Part shown: positions 1 through 12,070 of the stretch, one piece after another
Layout of the letters: every line of letters begins with the position of its first letter
Numbering within the stretch: the stretch's first letter is position 1
Assembly (NCBI GenBank): GCA_030533445.1
Contig: CM060069.1
Coordinates: 30,202,837 to 30,266,836, forward strand
Length of the DNA: 64,000 bases
Direction of reading: 5' to 3'
From: Cyprinodon diabolis
Taxonomy: Eukaryota; Chordata; Actinopteri; Cyprinodontiformes; Cyprinodontidae
Notes under the pieces: model-generated
Told to the model about the DNA's origin: nothing
Database searches by the model: none
Seen by the model: only the letters and a program-made list of their open reading frames with translations
Made by a program: the position numbers and the translations under genes

Positions 1-1937
1 TGTTATTCTTATATTTTAGATGATACATTTTCAAATGAAAGCTTCTTCCTGATATCATTTTGTGCGCAGTTTGTTTTTATTTATCTGCTCTTCTATTGCT
101 TCATCATCATCATTGTCACTGCTTTGTAGAAACAGAAATGAAAAAAGCAGCTGATAGCTCATGGATTTAATAGGGCGTGTTCTTCTCTCTTCCCTGCATT
201 ATATCCTGCTTTTCTTGTAGTTCTGTGCAGATGGTACTTCTGTTGCCTCTGGGTCCAGACAGAGCCCGGGGACACAGTTGTATCACACAAACACCATCAT
301 ATCCTTTTTCGCTTCTCTTCTTCTTATCCATGTCCCACCTCAGTTAAATCCTTTTCCTTCCCTCTCCCCCTTTACACATGTTTTCCAGCTCAGGTGGTGG
401 ACTTTGGAATCCTATTCTCATAATTGCTCTATCTATATGATGCCTTGCAGCATATCAGGCCAATCCACTGAGAAGGATCATTCCTCCCAAACTGATGTAT
501 TAGGGCTGAACTGAAATTAGAAATAGGTGGATCTCATGGCTTATTGCCCACAATATGCTTCACATTCATGCCAGTCAGAGATACTGGGAGAGATAATTAA
601 ATGGTAAAAATTGAAAACTAAATCAATTACACCAAGCAACAACACAAACAAACAGCAATGCATAACGAACTGCTGGAGCCATTCGGTGACGTTATTTGTA
701 TGAGAAAGCATGCAACAAACTGGGAGAAACAATGTGATTCACAAGGCCATCTGGTGTAATACCAAATAACCTTGAAAACAACAAAGTCCAATTTACTCAG
801 CAAGGGGAAATTAAAATCCAAAAAGGAAAAGGAAGCCAATAGGGGTCGACCAAAATTGTCGACACCTCAATAATTAGAAGAGCTATAGTGTGAGAAAAAC
901 TACTTTAATCCAGCACGTTAGGCTTATTTACACAGCACATTTCAGTAACAAGGAAATAAAGGTGCTGTGCTTGAAAAAGAATAAGTGAGAGAACTGCAGT
1001 TACATAAAGTTAATTTCATAGTAGATAAAGATGTCAGATATTTAAAATAGGTTAATCTGATTACCTTGCAAATTTAGACCTATTAATGTTCTGACCTAAG
1101 TTTAGTTTAAGTGAAATAAAACTAAAATTTCACAGAATGTTGAAACTGAACTTCTAGTTCTACTTTGTCTCATCAGCTTGCTCACATCATCATAGAGCAC
1201 AAGACGGCAGTAGTGAGTTGAAGCGTAAAATGAATTTTGAAGATTAATATTTCCTGCTACATCAGATGTGCGAAAACACCATATGCTGACAATTCATTAA
1301 AATCATTGTTCATGAGTAATGAACAAAGTTGATGTTTTCAATCTCAAACTCTAAATGTTACTCAGCTTCAAATGTAGTGGAAAAGATGAAAAAAGTATTA
1401 AGTTTTTAATTTTATCTATTCAAGTTTTTCAAATTTAATTAGTAATAAAAAAACGTGAACAGAATAAGTGTAGCCTACCTTAATGCGTCTTCATGTGTTC
1501 AGTACAGCTACAACAATGCTTTTTGCAAAATGCTTTCATTAAACAGGCCTATGGGATTTATTTTGAGTGCTGTTTCATTGCATTATTATATCCCCAAATA
1601 ACAAGCTAGAGTTTTCTAAGTAAAATAGTGCTTTTCAGTATGTTACAAATAAAGAAGTCTTAACAGTTATTGGCACCCAATGAATCAGATATTCAAAAAT
1701 CGTCAATCTTTTTTTTTTTAGCCTAACAGCAAGGACAATTTATCTATATACAGTGATAAATTCAAAGTGCTGTATATGACAAAAAATTAAGGTACATAAA
1801 AGTGACATAAATTGTTCAAGAAAATAAATGTGACACATAAAAATAAGTTGATTACAGTGGGTGCTGGTTGAAAATGGACACTTCACTCACGCTCCCTGTG
1901 TTTCACGAATTGCGTGAAAAACATGTGAATATTATAG
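1..1937. other. AT-rich non-coding DNA
   Basis: No gene is recognised. ORFs here are short and show no family motif. A homopolymer T run sits near 1710. Nothing else stands out. Confidence 0.6.
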
Positions 1938-1949
1938 CCACTAGGTGGC
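1938..1949 (+). promoter_or_regulatory. CTCF-type binding motif
   Basis: CCACTAGGTGGC matches the vertebrate CTCF core CCASYAGRKGGC at every position and is followed by AG, as in many real sites. CTCF acts as an insulator and loop anchor. Whether this site is bound cannot be told from sequence. Similar cores are also spread by fish repeats. Confidence 0.4.
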
Positions 1950-4789
1950 AGTCTGAGTCCATTTCGGCATCCCATGAGTCAGGATTAGATAGCTCAATGA
2001 GCTATCTGTATTAAAAAAAGGATTAAATTAATAAGAAAATATAACAAAATCTATGTTGAAAACAATTACCGTAATACATTATTTAGATAGCACAGATAAA
2101 TGCAATTCTTAACAAATGTGTTTTTTTATTTAGATTTACAAATGGAAGGTTTCATCATCTTTACAGCTTTCTGGGAGTTTATTCCAGATTTTTGGGGCAT
2201 TACAACTACTGTAAATGCATATGTTATATAGAGTACAGGTTTTTAGATGTTTTTCTAGCCGAGCACTTGAAAGGGTTCATAGACACCTGACATCATAATT
2301 TTACAACTGTGTTCCATTTGCATAGTTATGGTAATTTATGTTGTTATTTATTAAGAAAAGAGAAGGATGTATTTTTTTTTATTCGTGTTCTCTGATGTAA
2401 AGTTACCTGTGGACACAAAAAAGGCTCTGTTCTTTAAGAAGATTTTAAACCAGTCCACTATTGTAGCAAAAAATGCCATGCAAAATGTGGCACTGGTTCC
2501 TGCTCGGTTTGCATTTATACAGATGTCATTGAACAACTTGACAAGTTCAGGTCTCAGATTAGTGGTGAGCGCAGTAGCCTGATATAGACAGTACTTTGTC
2601 TATGCTCTTTTTAACAGCGGCTTTATAACTGTTTAGGACTGTACATGAATCTTTTGAGGACATTTTTGGAAGAAAAACATTGAGATAAGAGGAGGAAGAA
2701 CTTAGCTGGTGAAATTGGGAAACTTTGTCTAGATTTAACTAGATTTATTGAAATAAGGAGAACACATCATAAAAAAATATTTAAGTAATTTTAACTTCTG
2801 AAGTAAATCATGTATATCGAATAATGATTTCAGTATAAGGAAAATACTGGTACACCTTTACGTAGCCTGATTGTGGGTGTGTTACTTTTGCCAGGTCATA
2901 GCAGAGTTTTTGTTTTCTTTTGCAGGTTACACAGCAAGGAAGAGTCTGCATGCACATATGTTTCATTGCGGGATCATATTTCTGAGGCAATATTTTCACA
3001 CACTGACAGTAAAACATTAGCAGTAAAACTGATTTAATCTTTGTCATTTACCCTGCTATTACAAAGGCTTAATCAGATTTTTATTTCAACATAATGCTAT
3101 CAATTGGATTACAATACGACAAAGCAAAAGGGGTTGTAGAGTCTAATCATTTGCATTCACAAACAGACCATTGGCCCTCCTAAGTAGTTCTTCTGCTTTT
3201 GGCAATTTTGTAAGACATTATTTTTTAGTTAATAAAACAAGTTTTAATAACAAAGATAACATGTAAGTAGAAAATTCAGCAATAAAGCAATTAATTTAAC
3301 TGAAAAGGCAAGATAGTGGCACTCCCTTTCCCCCTCTCTCTCTCACAAACTAATATCAAATATTTGCATTTGTAATTGGTCTTTGAAATTGCTTTTGCCT
3401 TTGTTTTATATGTATGCATAGGCATTCGTATATATTTATATAAAACCTTAGATTTTCAAGAATGATGCCAATAGAACTCATTAAAGTGGTCTTGTTGATT
3501 AGATTCATTTAAGCTCCCTTATATTGTCATGTCATATTTAATATTCAAGTGAGTTTTTTATTTTGGTGGGGTATAGCACTATGAGACCTGGATGTGACTT
3601 ACTGATTTCAACAGTCCAAAATAATTTTGACTTATGGTCAAGTCACAGATATCTTTTTACATTCTATAAATGATCGTTTAAAAAGTGCTTTTTATTTTTT
3701 TCATTTTTTTTCCATCTATGTCTATATTTAAATGTTGATGAAATGTCTTTCTTTGAGTTTTATTTGTGACAAACCATTGAGAAAATTATAATTTCACCTT
3801 TTATCCAAGCAAGAAAATAATTAATTGTTTTGATAATTCTGGTCAGACCTCTGTTGTCCAAAAGGCAGGCAAACAATGTGTAGTGTTCTTTTTTTTGTTC
3901 TTTCAGTAAAGTCAGAATGTGCTCTGTCTCTGCCCTCCTTCCAATCACATTTTTTCATTTCCTGATATAGTCAGGAGAGTTTTGTCATAGTTTTGTACAT
4001 GCAATAACAATAAAAAAACATTCACTAGATCTGTGACAGACATTAGGCTTTAAAAACAAACATTGCATGTCTTTTGACAAGGATCTTATAATGATCAGCA
4101 TTAATTCACATAATATTAAATATTTTATTTATTTGTTTAATGTTTGTTTATGAGTGACATGCAATTATTTATTTATTTTTTCAGGCTATGGCAAGCTGAT
4201 TTGATATGTATTGGTTTGTCTGAAATTTCTTTTCTAATATCTAAAAAATACATTTTCCTTTATCAAAATAACCTTTTCAAACAAAATTACATTTTTCACC
4301 TCTGAAATAAACATTCTGGAAGTCTAGAAATGTATTTCTGATCTCCATATTGTTACTGGTTAGCATTCATATTATTTTGACTATGAAGAAATGTATTTCA
4401 AATATCATTAATACATATTCAAGTAAGCTGATAAATATCAAAAACTGCACTTAAAATCTGTCAACATTTCCAGGTATATAAAACTTTATTCTTACTACTA
4501 CAATTTGTTTTGTTTTTTTACTTTCTGAAATTCAGTTTTCTTTTGCAAAAATTTAAATTAGAAAATTGTTATTACAGTTCCATCTAGAAATGTGATTTTG
4601 ATCAGGAAGAAACCTATTTTAGTGATCTACAATGGAACAACAGAGAGGAGAGTGCTTTTATTAAATGTAAAACAGAAGAACTGTTGCACTGTCTTTTAAA
4701 CATTTTCAACAATTTTTCTTTTTCATTTCTGCATTAAAATCTCTAAGTAGTTCCATGGGTGTGAAATAGACACTTCCTGTTGTATGTTG
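1950..4789. other. AT-rich non-coding DNA with a weak repeat trace
   Basis: No supported gene. About 2120-2230 (around 'ctgggagtttattccag') resembles a dispersed fish repeat, but it is too decayed to assign. The open frame at 2367-2582 has no motif I recognise. Confidence 0.45.
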
Positions 4790-4975
4790 TCATGGTGATT
4801 CGTTGAACTGGGGCTCCACTGATGAAGGCTTTTCATACTTGTGTCGCACATGCTCAACTCTGAGTGGACCTACTCAGAGATGATCAAACATTCCAACAGT
4901 AGGCTAGATCAATTTAGAGTTTAGGATTTAAATCTGAATTTCTTAATCCTGCTTTGTGAAACAGACCCCTGAGTG
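4790..4975. mobile_element. Possible decayed non-autonomous DNA element
   Basis: The segment contains a short hairpin (CTCTGAGT, 6-nt loop GGACCT, ACTCAGAG, about 4857-4878) and ends in a TIR-like 'tgtgaaacagacccc'. I recall similar segments scattered in fish genomes. The matching left terminus was not found, so the assignment is weak. Confidence 0.25.
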
Positions 4976-5946
4976 GAACAGCAAACAAATTTGAAATTCA
5001 GTCTGTCCTTTTTAGGAGTTGGTGGGCATATTATGCTGTTGAAACAGAGCTACGAGCATCTATAAGCCAATTAATCTTAATGTCTCACAGTGTACATGTA
5101 CAATCAGAGAAATTCTTGTTTATTGACTTTATTTCCAGATAGAAGCATTAGACCAGCACCATCTCTCTATCTACTGGCGCTATTTTGTTTTTGGGCATAC
5201 AGTGTAAGCAGTCAGATTGTATCAGAGCATCGGGCTGTACATTGTGAGCTGTGAAATTTTAAACCCTGTTGTTTCACTCTACAGTTTGAGCTATAGCTGA
5301 GTACAACAACAGAAAATATTGTACAGTGTATTCCCGCCCTTACTAATAAAAAAACAAACAGAAATGTCTTAAAAATTTAAAAATAAGGGGAATCAAGTTT
5401 AAAACAAGAACTTGGAAATTGTTCAAGTCTTTAAAGCTAATCTTGACATAAAAACCCTTTTTATGATGAAAAATTTTACAACTAGCATAACATTTACTAT
5501 CAGTGACTGTTGTGAACTTCTTAAATAGAACTTTGGTTTTCACTGAAAGCCCTTCTCCTGCTTTACCTATATTGTACTGAGTACTGTAAACAAAATACTC
5601 ACAGTCAGGATGTATACTGGATTGCTACCTGTCTCTGTTCATCCGTTGGTCCATTTGTTTGGTGTCACTGCCCATTGTTCGTTTCATTCTGTGCGTTTGG
5701 GCTAATTTCTCTATATATTTCTCATTTCTCTTCTTCACTTTCAAATCATCCTACAAATTCTATATCTTGCATGATGAAAATGACATATCATGTTACACTT
5801 ACAGATCATCTATAGTGACATTACTTCTTGGCATTTTATGAAGAATCACATTTTCAGCTTAATAATGTTCACTGTCAGTTTAAAGTGGCATGATTGTGTG
5901 TATAATTGAGCATAGTTTTTTTTTTTTTCTTTCCATATTAAAGTAC
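4976..5946. other. AT-rich non-coding DNA
   Basis: I see no gene, terminal repeat or tandem repeat here beyond homopolymer runs, such as the T run near 5919. Confidence 0.5.
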
Positions 5947-6009
5947 CTTGGACTCGCTGTTCAGGGAAAGAAATGCCAAGTCTTGCCTTGATGATAGCCT
6001 CTACACGTC
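5947..6009 (-). CDS. Candidate 63-nt internal exon of an unidentified gene
   Basis: Read on the minus strand, a pyrimidine-rich stretch ends in 'cctgccgcag' (acceptor AG at 6011-6010). Then come 63 nt of open frame and a donor GTACTT (GT at 5946-5945) after AAG. The exon would keep phase (2 + 60 + 1 nt) and encode roughly RVEAIIKARLGISFPEQRVQ, a compact helix-then-turn peptide. It is clearly richer in GC than its flanks. I do not recognise the protein. The exon-like features are seen directly; that it is spliced is inference. Neighbouring exons are not visible, which would fit a gene with very large introns. It could also be a conserved non-coding element that happens to be open. Confidence 0.35.
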
Positions 6010-7044
6010 CTGCGGCAGGGGTCGGGATAAAATAGGCTTTACTCAGCACCAATTTAATCCTGCTAAGAGCTGCTGTCTAGCAGCATTTCCATCTCTCATG
6101 GGAAATAGCCTCAGGAGAAGGTCGATACACAGAAGAAACGTTGACCTTATTATTAAAATGGTTACCTTTCATTAAATGGGTTGATCAGGGCAAATAACAT
6201 TTTTTTTCCCTCCAACTTTTATCTAAAGTACATTTGGTGATTTCAACTGCAAGGTATGGTAAATAATTGCTTATTATAGTAGCTTAGCATTTTGTATAAT
6301 ATTAGTAGTCATTGTGTAAATTTAGGGGGTTAATATTAATATTTAATATTTGTAATTGCCCTTTACCAATTAGTAATTCTCTGCAAATGCAGCTCCCCAT
6401 GGCCCCTGCTTCCATTTTCAACTGTGCAGCCTGGGTTATAAGTCACTTTCTGCAGCATTTGTGGATCATTTCTTTCCTCTGTGGCTCTAATTATGTCTCA
6501 TTAGTAGATCCAACCTAAAGTCTCGACGACAGTGTTAAGGAGCTGATAAGAAGTTAAATATAACTTGCTATTTAATCAATGCATTGATCTACCTTTCATA
6601 ATGAATGCCTGAAATATACAGCCTCCAGGAGCCTGTACTTGGCACAACCAGTCTACTCTGCCTATGAAAATAAAATCCACATGGATTACAGGTGTTTCAT
6701 TAGGAAACCCATAAATATTAATAAATTAATTTCACACGTTTTTAACCTGAGTTAGCAAACTGGCTGTCTCTTGTGTAAAATAATCGCTGATGCATGTGAG
6801 GTTCATTAAACCCCAAAGTAATCCGTACAATTTAATCCACCTGCCCGGGCAAAGCATACTAACCAAATTGACAAAAGAGTGTTTTTTTGTGCAGCACTCT
6901 TCATTCTATCCAAACCTAAAGGAAGTGTAAATCGACCCTTTTTTAATTTTGTACCTGGAAAAAAAGTAACTATCCAATAATATACTCAAGAGTAAAAAGG
7001 TATTTAGTTAAAAAGCTATTCAGGTACTGAGTAACATATCTATT
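6010..7044. other. Non-coding DNA up to the first Tc1 element
   Basis: No supported gene. About 6360-6520 is less AT-rich than its surroundings and could be a conserved non-coding block, but there is no direct evidence. Confidence 0.45.
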
Positions 7045-7046
7045 TA

Positions 7047-7075
7047 CACTCACTGGTCACTTTATTAGGTACCCC
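7047..7075 (+). repeat. Terminal inverted repeat, 3' end of the DD36E element
   Basis: This 29-bp TIR starts CACTCACTGGTCAC and matches the opposite TIR at 25 of 29 positions. It directly abuts the TA target duplication. Confidence 0.85.
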
Positions 7076-7078
7076 ATG

Positions 7079-8119
7079 CTAGTAACGGGTTGGACCCGCT
7101 TTTGCCTTCAGAACTGCCTCAATTATTCGTGGCATAGATTCAACACGGTGCTGGAAGCATTCCTCAGGGAGTTTGGTCCATATTGACATGATGGCATCAC
7201 ACAGTTGCCGCAGATTTGTCGGCTGCACATCCATGATGCGAATCTCCCGTTCCACCACATCCCAAAGATGCTCTATTGGATTGAGATCTGGTGACTGGGG
7301 AGGCCATTTGAGTACAGTGAACTCATTGTCATGTTCAAGAAACCAGTCTGAGATGATTCCAGCTTTATGACATGGCGCATTATCCTGCTGAAAGTAGCCA
7401 TCAGAAGTTGGGTACATTGTGGTCATAAAGGGATGGACATGGTCAGCAACAATACTCAGGTAGGCTGTGGCATTGCAACGATGCTCAATTGGTACCAAGG
7501 GGCCCAAAGAGTGCCAAGAAAATATTCCCCACACCATGACACCACCACCACCAGCCTGGACCGTTGATACAAGGCAGGATGGATCCATGCTTTCATGTTG
7601 TAGACGCCAAATTCTGACCCTACCATCCGAAAGTCGCAGCAGAAATCGAGACTCATCAGACCAGGCAACGTTTTTCCAAACTTCTTTTGTCCAATTTCGA
7701 TGAGCTTGTGCAAATTGTGGCCTCAGTTTCATGTTCTTAACTGAAAGGAGTGGCACCCGGTGTGGTCTTCTGCTGCTGTAGCCCATCTGCCTCAAAGTTC
7801 GACGTACTGTGCGTACAGAGATGCTCTTCTGCCCACCTTGGTTGTAACGGGTGGTTATTTGAGTCACTGTTGCCCTTCTATCAGCTCGAACCAGTCTGGC
7901 CATTCTCCTCTGACCTCTGGCATTAACAAGGAATTTCTGCCCACAGAACTGCCGCTCACTGGATGTTTTTTCTTTTTCGGACCATTCTCTGTAAACCCTA
8001 GAGATGGTTGTGCTTGAAAATCCCAGTAGATCAGCAGTTTCTGAAATACTCAGACCAGCCCTTCTGGCACCAACAATCATGCCACGTTCAAAGTCACTCA
8101 AATCACCTTTCTTCCCCAT
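7079..8119 (-). CDS. Tc1-like transposase, DD36E, intact
   Basis: This 346-residue transposase binds the element's TIRs and performs cut-and-paste transposition into TA sites in the nucleus. The first ~110 residues form two helix-turn-helix units of the PAIRED-like DNA-binding domain. The catalytic domain follows: first Asp in WSDESRF (D155), second in FQQDNAPCH (D246), and Glu in [11 protein letters not shown] (E283), so 36 residues separate the last two. The GGGGVMVWG motif (about 190-198) is typical of Tc1. Length is normal for the superfamily and no frameshift or stop is present. The usual GRPR hook between the helix-turn-helix units is not evident. The ATG at 8119 is the first in frame and gives the expected N-terminus. 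The gene nearly fills its element, stopping four bases inside the TIR. All catalytic residues are present, so the protein may be active. Confidence 0.92.
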   Translation of the reverse strand: MGKKGDLSDFERGMIVGARRAGLSISETADLLGFSSTTISRVYREWSEKEKTSSERQFCGQKFLVNARGQRRMARLVRADRRATVTQITTRYNQGGQKSISVRTVRRTLRQMGYSSRRPHRVPLLSVKNMKLRPQFAQAHRNWTKEVWKNVAWSDESRFLLRLSDGRVRIWRLQHESMDPSCLVSTVQAGGGGVMVWGIFSWHSLGPLVPIEHRCNATAYLSIVADHVHPFMTTMYPTSDGYFQQDNAPCHKAGIISDWFLEHDNEFTVLKWPPQSPDLNPIEHLWDVVEREIRIMDVQPTNLRQLCDAIMSIWTKLPEECFQHRVESMPRIIEAVLKAKAGPTRY

Positions 8120-8238
8120 ACTGATGCTCGGTTTGAACTGCAGGAGATTGTCTTGACCATGTCTACATGCCTAAATGCACTGAGTTGCCGCCATGCGATT
8201 GGCTGCTTAGAAATTAAGTGTTAACGAGCAGTTGGACA

Positions 8239-8267
8239 GGTGTACCTAACAAAGTGGCCGGTGAGTG
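8239..8267 (-). repeat. Terminal inverted repeat, 5' end of the DD36E element
   Basis: This is the inverted partner of 7047-7075. Its complement starts CACTCACCGGCCAC, and TA follows at 8268-8269. Confidence 0.85.
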
Positions 8268-8269
8268 TA

Positions 8270-10573
8270 CATGATAACATAATATCTGATTTAATATTTT
8301 CAAAACAATGTTCAGTTACACCACATACATGCTGCAGCACTATCTCCACCTAAAAAAGGAATAGTTTCAATACTTGTGATCAAAGCACTGATGAATCATT
8401 GGAGCACTTTTACCACACCACCATTCAAAATAAAGAGCAATCAGCTGAATCTCTTCCCCCCCGCATGTGTTCCCCTGCACAACTCCTTGCAGAGAAGATG
8501 GTGGAAAAGCTTCCATGACTGGTCACAATAAAGACTATTTTCTCATGGGGAGAAAATAAGAGAAGTATTCATCAGCTAAACAAAGGAGGATAAAAGGATA
8601 CGGCAGGGGAAATTAAAACAAACAAGAACTAGTACACTAACCAAGGGGAGCCAACCAAGGTGAGGGCCATGAAATAACTGAATATAACAGTTATTCACAA
8701 CATTAATATACCGTCCAACTGGATGGACATTGAACATAAATTCAGAACACTCGTTAACCGCTGGCCCTCTTGTGTTCTTTGTTTCTTCTCCTCAGCAGTC
8801 CTTAGCTCCAAGTTTTTGAATGTCATTTGTGATACAAATCTTCACCTTCTACAATTGCTGCCTGCTCCGCTCTGAATTTGGGTCCTCTCAACAAGCACTA
8901 GGTGTAATAAATAAGTTATCTGGGCTATGTGCTCGGATAGACAGCCAACAGTCAGCTGCTTGACAGATGTACTTTTCAAAGCCTGCCAATTATATTTTTC
9001 CAAAGGGCATTACCGAGGATAGAGATTTGTTTACCTTATTTAGTCTCAATCCCATGGAAAGTATTTCTAAATAGCCAAAGTTGTCGACCTTTCAAAGAAG
9101 TAAAATGTAAAGGTGCCTTCTCTAAGCAAGTTAACAGGCAATTATTAGGCATGGATGTGAAAGGGGAAATGCTATGCTGTGTGGTATATACAGCTAGAGA
9201 AATCCCTGGTACTTGGTCTAATATTTCATTAAAATTATTTGAAACTGTGGGGAGAGTATAATGGGAATTTGATTGTCATTTTCAGAAAAGCCTTTATAAA
9301 ACAGTCGTATATCTTGATACTGCTTAAAGTAGCGTAATGGAATTTTTTTAATCCTCCTTTTCCTAATGAACACATGAACTTGATACATGTCACATGATTT
9401 ATGTGTCTTATCTCAAGCAATGTTAAACCTAACAGGAAATGTGCATTTTCAGAAGATCTGTTACGTGTGACACAGAAGGTTGCAGATTTCACCTGTGAGA
9501 GTTGGAGGATTTATATTTATCCCTTCAAAGACATCTCTCTAATGACAATAAAATCCCCTTAGAGGGAGCATTAACTATGATCAAGGAAAAAGGGTTGGCG
9601 TGCAAATTTCCCTGTGTTATGCCACTGCTGAGTGCATCTGATCAGAAACTATAACTACCTGAGCTCATGTTTTTACCACTAGTTATTTTTTTTATTTTTT
9701 TTTACAAAAAAAGAGAAGAAGAGGAAAATACTAACACATTTACAGACATATTTTTTAGAGAATGAGAGAAAGATCCAGGAGATAATATTAGAAATATTTA
9801 GTCTCCAAAGGAAGACAAATTAACAGAAAAATCAGTCTTACAGTGGTATTTGTCAGTGGTATTTGTCTTACTAGATGTTTTGAGATCTTTACAGCAGTTA
9901 GTAGGCTACGTGTGTATTTGTTCAACGGTAACAATCAGTTTGGACCAATTAACACATTCTGTTTTGAAAAAAAACTGTTTCTATGTGAGTCTCTTTGGCT
10001 TAATTTAATGATTAATTCTAATATTCTTAATTTAAATAGCCAGTGGTCTTTTTTGATGGAAAGGTTTGTATGTCTATTGATGGAAAACACAAATTGGACA
10101 CAAAAAGTAATGAAGTGAAGGGAATATAAATATTGAGAATCCATGTATGCATATTTACAAAGTACTAACAATAATAAAACCTACAAAGATATCAGCATTT
10201 AACTAAATATCTAATAGACTGTCAATAAAACCTGACTCTCCCAATGTATGTGCTGTTTAATCCATTATATTGATTAACACTGACTCGCTACAAGATTGGT
10301 TACATTGCTGCCTCTTGAGTAACAGTTTAGAGAAGCTCTCAGTCAGTCTCTATCTAAAAGTAAGAAGAATTTTTCTCTGTTGTTAAGTAGTGTTTAAAGT
10401 TTAGTTTTAAATGTTTGCTTTGATAATGCGTTGCTATACATTGGTGAGTCTGTGAAACTTACAGGTACAATGAAAGACAAAGATTACATTTGTACGTTGG
10501 TACCTTTTACACTTAGGGGAGTCTTTGTGTCTAAGGTAAATCTGTGTCACCTTTTTGGTCCCATAGAATCTGG
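8270..10573. other. Non-coding DNA
   Basis: No supported gene or element. ORFs near 9235-9492 and 9843-10171 show no domain. The blocks around 8340-9060 and 9540-9660 are more mixed in composition than the AT-rich flanks. Confidence 0.45.
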
Positions 10574-10772
10574 GTTTTCTATGATATGCTGATGAAGGTT
10601 CTCAGTCATCCAGGTCATAGTCATTCCGTAAAAATTCAAAAAATATCCACTGGACTTGGTTTTCAAGATTTGAAGACGTTTCGCCACCTCTCCAGGAAGC
10701 TTTCTCAATTCAAATGTCTGGATCCGCAGTGAGTTTGAGTCTTATATGGACAAGGCCTTGTTTTCTATGATA
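10574..10772 (+). mobile_element. Short retroposon with 13-bp target-site duplication
   Basis: A perfect 13-bp direct repeat, GTTTTCTATGATA, occurs at 10574-10586 and 10760-10772. It brackets a 173-bp insert that begins TGCTGATGAAGG. The first 128 bases (10588-10715) recur unchanged in reverse at 56052-56179, and a diverged copy lies at 45510-45720. Long direct repeats with no inverted ends indicate target-primed insertion. I recall this sequence as abundant in teleosts; it may be the end of a larger non-LTR or Penelope-like element read here in antisense. It has no coding capacity. Confidence 0.65.
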
Positions 10773-11839
10773 AGGTAGTTTTTTTTTCCTTCGCTAAACT
10801 TCTCTAAACTCTTAAATTTCAGTTTTAAATTTCAATCTTAAAACCGTTATACAAAGTTTATTTTGGCAAAGCAAACCTGGCTATTAAACTTAATGTTTTA
10901 TTTAAAATAATTGAAATGTCCTGTTCTTATTCCCTAGTTGCAGACTAGAGATTTTCTTTGAATTTAAATTACAGATGACTGCTACTGATTAAATATTAGA
11001 AAAAAATAATTTCACAATTCTTCATTATTCTTTCATAACTCTTCTATGTTGTGTTTATTCCTATTACATTTCCTATTACATTCCTATTTCATTTTTCTGT
11101 TTACTACAGCGTGTTGAATTCATGTTCATGTGTATTTAAAGACATTTAAATAAATTTCCCTTAAATTCTCATAAAATATAACTTGTATAAACAAATACTA
11201 AAAAAAAAAAAAAACAGAGGTTTAAAACAGAACTTTGAGACTTTCCCCTAACCACGAGAGAAACATAGACAGAGGAAACAAAATTAGCTCAAAGGGTACT
11301 GAAATGCATTTTCCCTTTTTCAACAACCTACTTGAGTGAATCTGTTTTTTTTCAGATTGATTAAAAATAGAGCAGGTCTACCATTGAGTGTTAAAGGGAC
11401 AAGGTTAAATACATACATAAACATATCATATAATAAATACATGTAAATGTACCATAAAATTACTGAATGTACCAATAAATAAATATATTTAATTCAGTTA
11501 ATTTAAGTACTTTAGAGATAATTCATGGAAAATATACACTCAGATTGGTTAAATAATGACTCTGCTGGATCTGCTCCGTTTGCATGTAGTGACAGTAGAC
11601 ATATTGTTACATTTCCAGATGACTGCCATTGTGTCCCTGCTGAGTAGTGATGATTAGGATCGTGGTCTTTTAGTGAAAGAATTTATGGAGTATTTATAAT
11701 GTAACCAATAATAATGTGGCAAAACTAAAGAGATGTCATTTTACTTTTACAAACATCAAACTTTTATATCTTCAGAATGAATTTGTAGAGATGGTCAACA
11801 ATTAAAAATACCTTGGTCTCAAGCTGATGCTGTATATAA
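10773..11839. other. AT-rich non-coding DNA
   Basis: No gene seen. There is an A run near 11200 and AT-rich low complexity around 11400-11500. Confidence 0.5.
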
Positions 11840-12070
11840 AATGCAGGAACAAAATACAGAAGTCAAAAACCAGGAGATGCCAGGGAAAAATACACATTAG
11901 GGGGAAAATAACAACAAGAAACTGGTAATAAGAAAATGCACAGGAGATGTATATATGGGGGACAGAACAAAGAATGGGCTAATCAGCTGATATCTAGCAG
12001 GTGTAGATAAAGGTAACTAGAAGGGTGAATGGGGAAAGGAGACTGGCACTAGGGGGCAATAGAGACTAAC
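11840..12070 (-). mobile_element. Decayed solo-LTR-like segment, family A (minus)
   Basis: The segment shares an ordered series of blocks with 28754-29233: an 'aacaacaagaaactgg'-type A-rich part, a 'gtatatatggggg' TATA-like stretch, a 'gcaggtgtagata' block, then a purine-rich part ending 'agggggcaatagag'. The same series occurs inverted at 33470-33950. No clear termini or target duplication remain. The LTR call is inferred from the shared layout. Confidence 0.35.

Larger units (their letters stand above)
7047..8267 (-). mobile_element. Full-length Tc1/mariner-superfamily transposon (DD36E type)
   Basis: The element is 1221 bp, bounded by TA at 7045-7046 and 8268-8269, the usual Tc1/mariner target duplication. 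Its terminal inverted repeats are 29 bp (7047-7075 and 8239-8267), start CACTCAC and differ at four positions. Inside is one uninterrupted transposase gene on the minus strand. The 36-residue spacing between the second Asp and the catalytic Glu is unlike classic DD34E Tc1 and matches the DD36E group called Incomer in animals; that family name is from memory. Full length and an open gene suggest fairly recent insertion, although the TIR mismatches argue against a very recent one. Confidence 0.9.
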
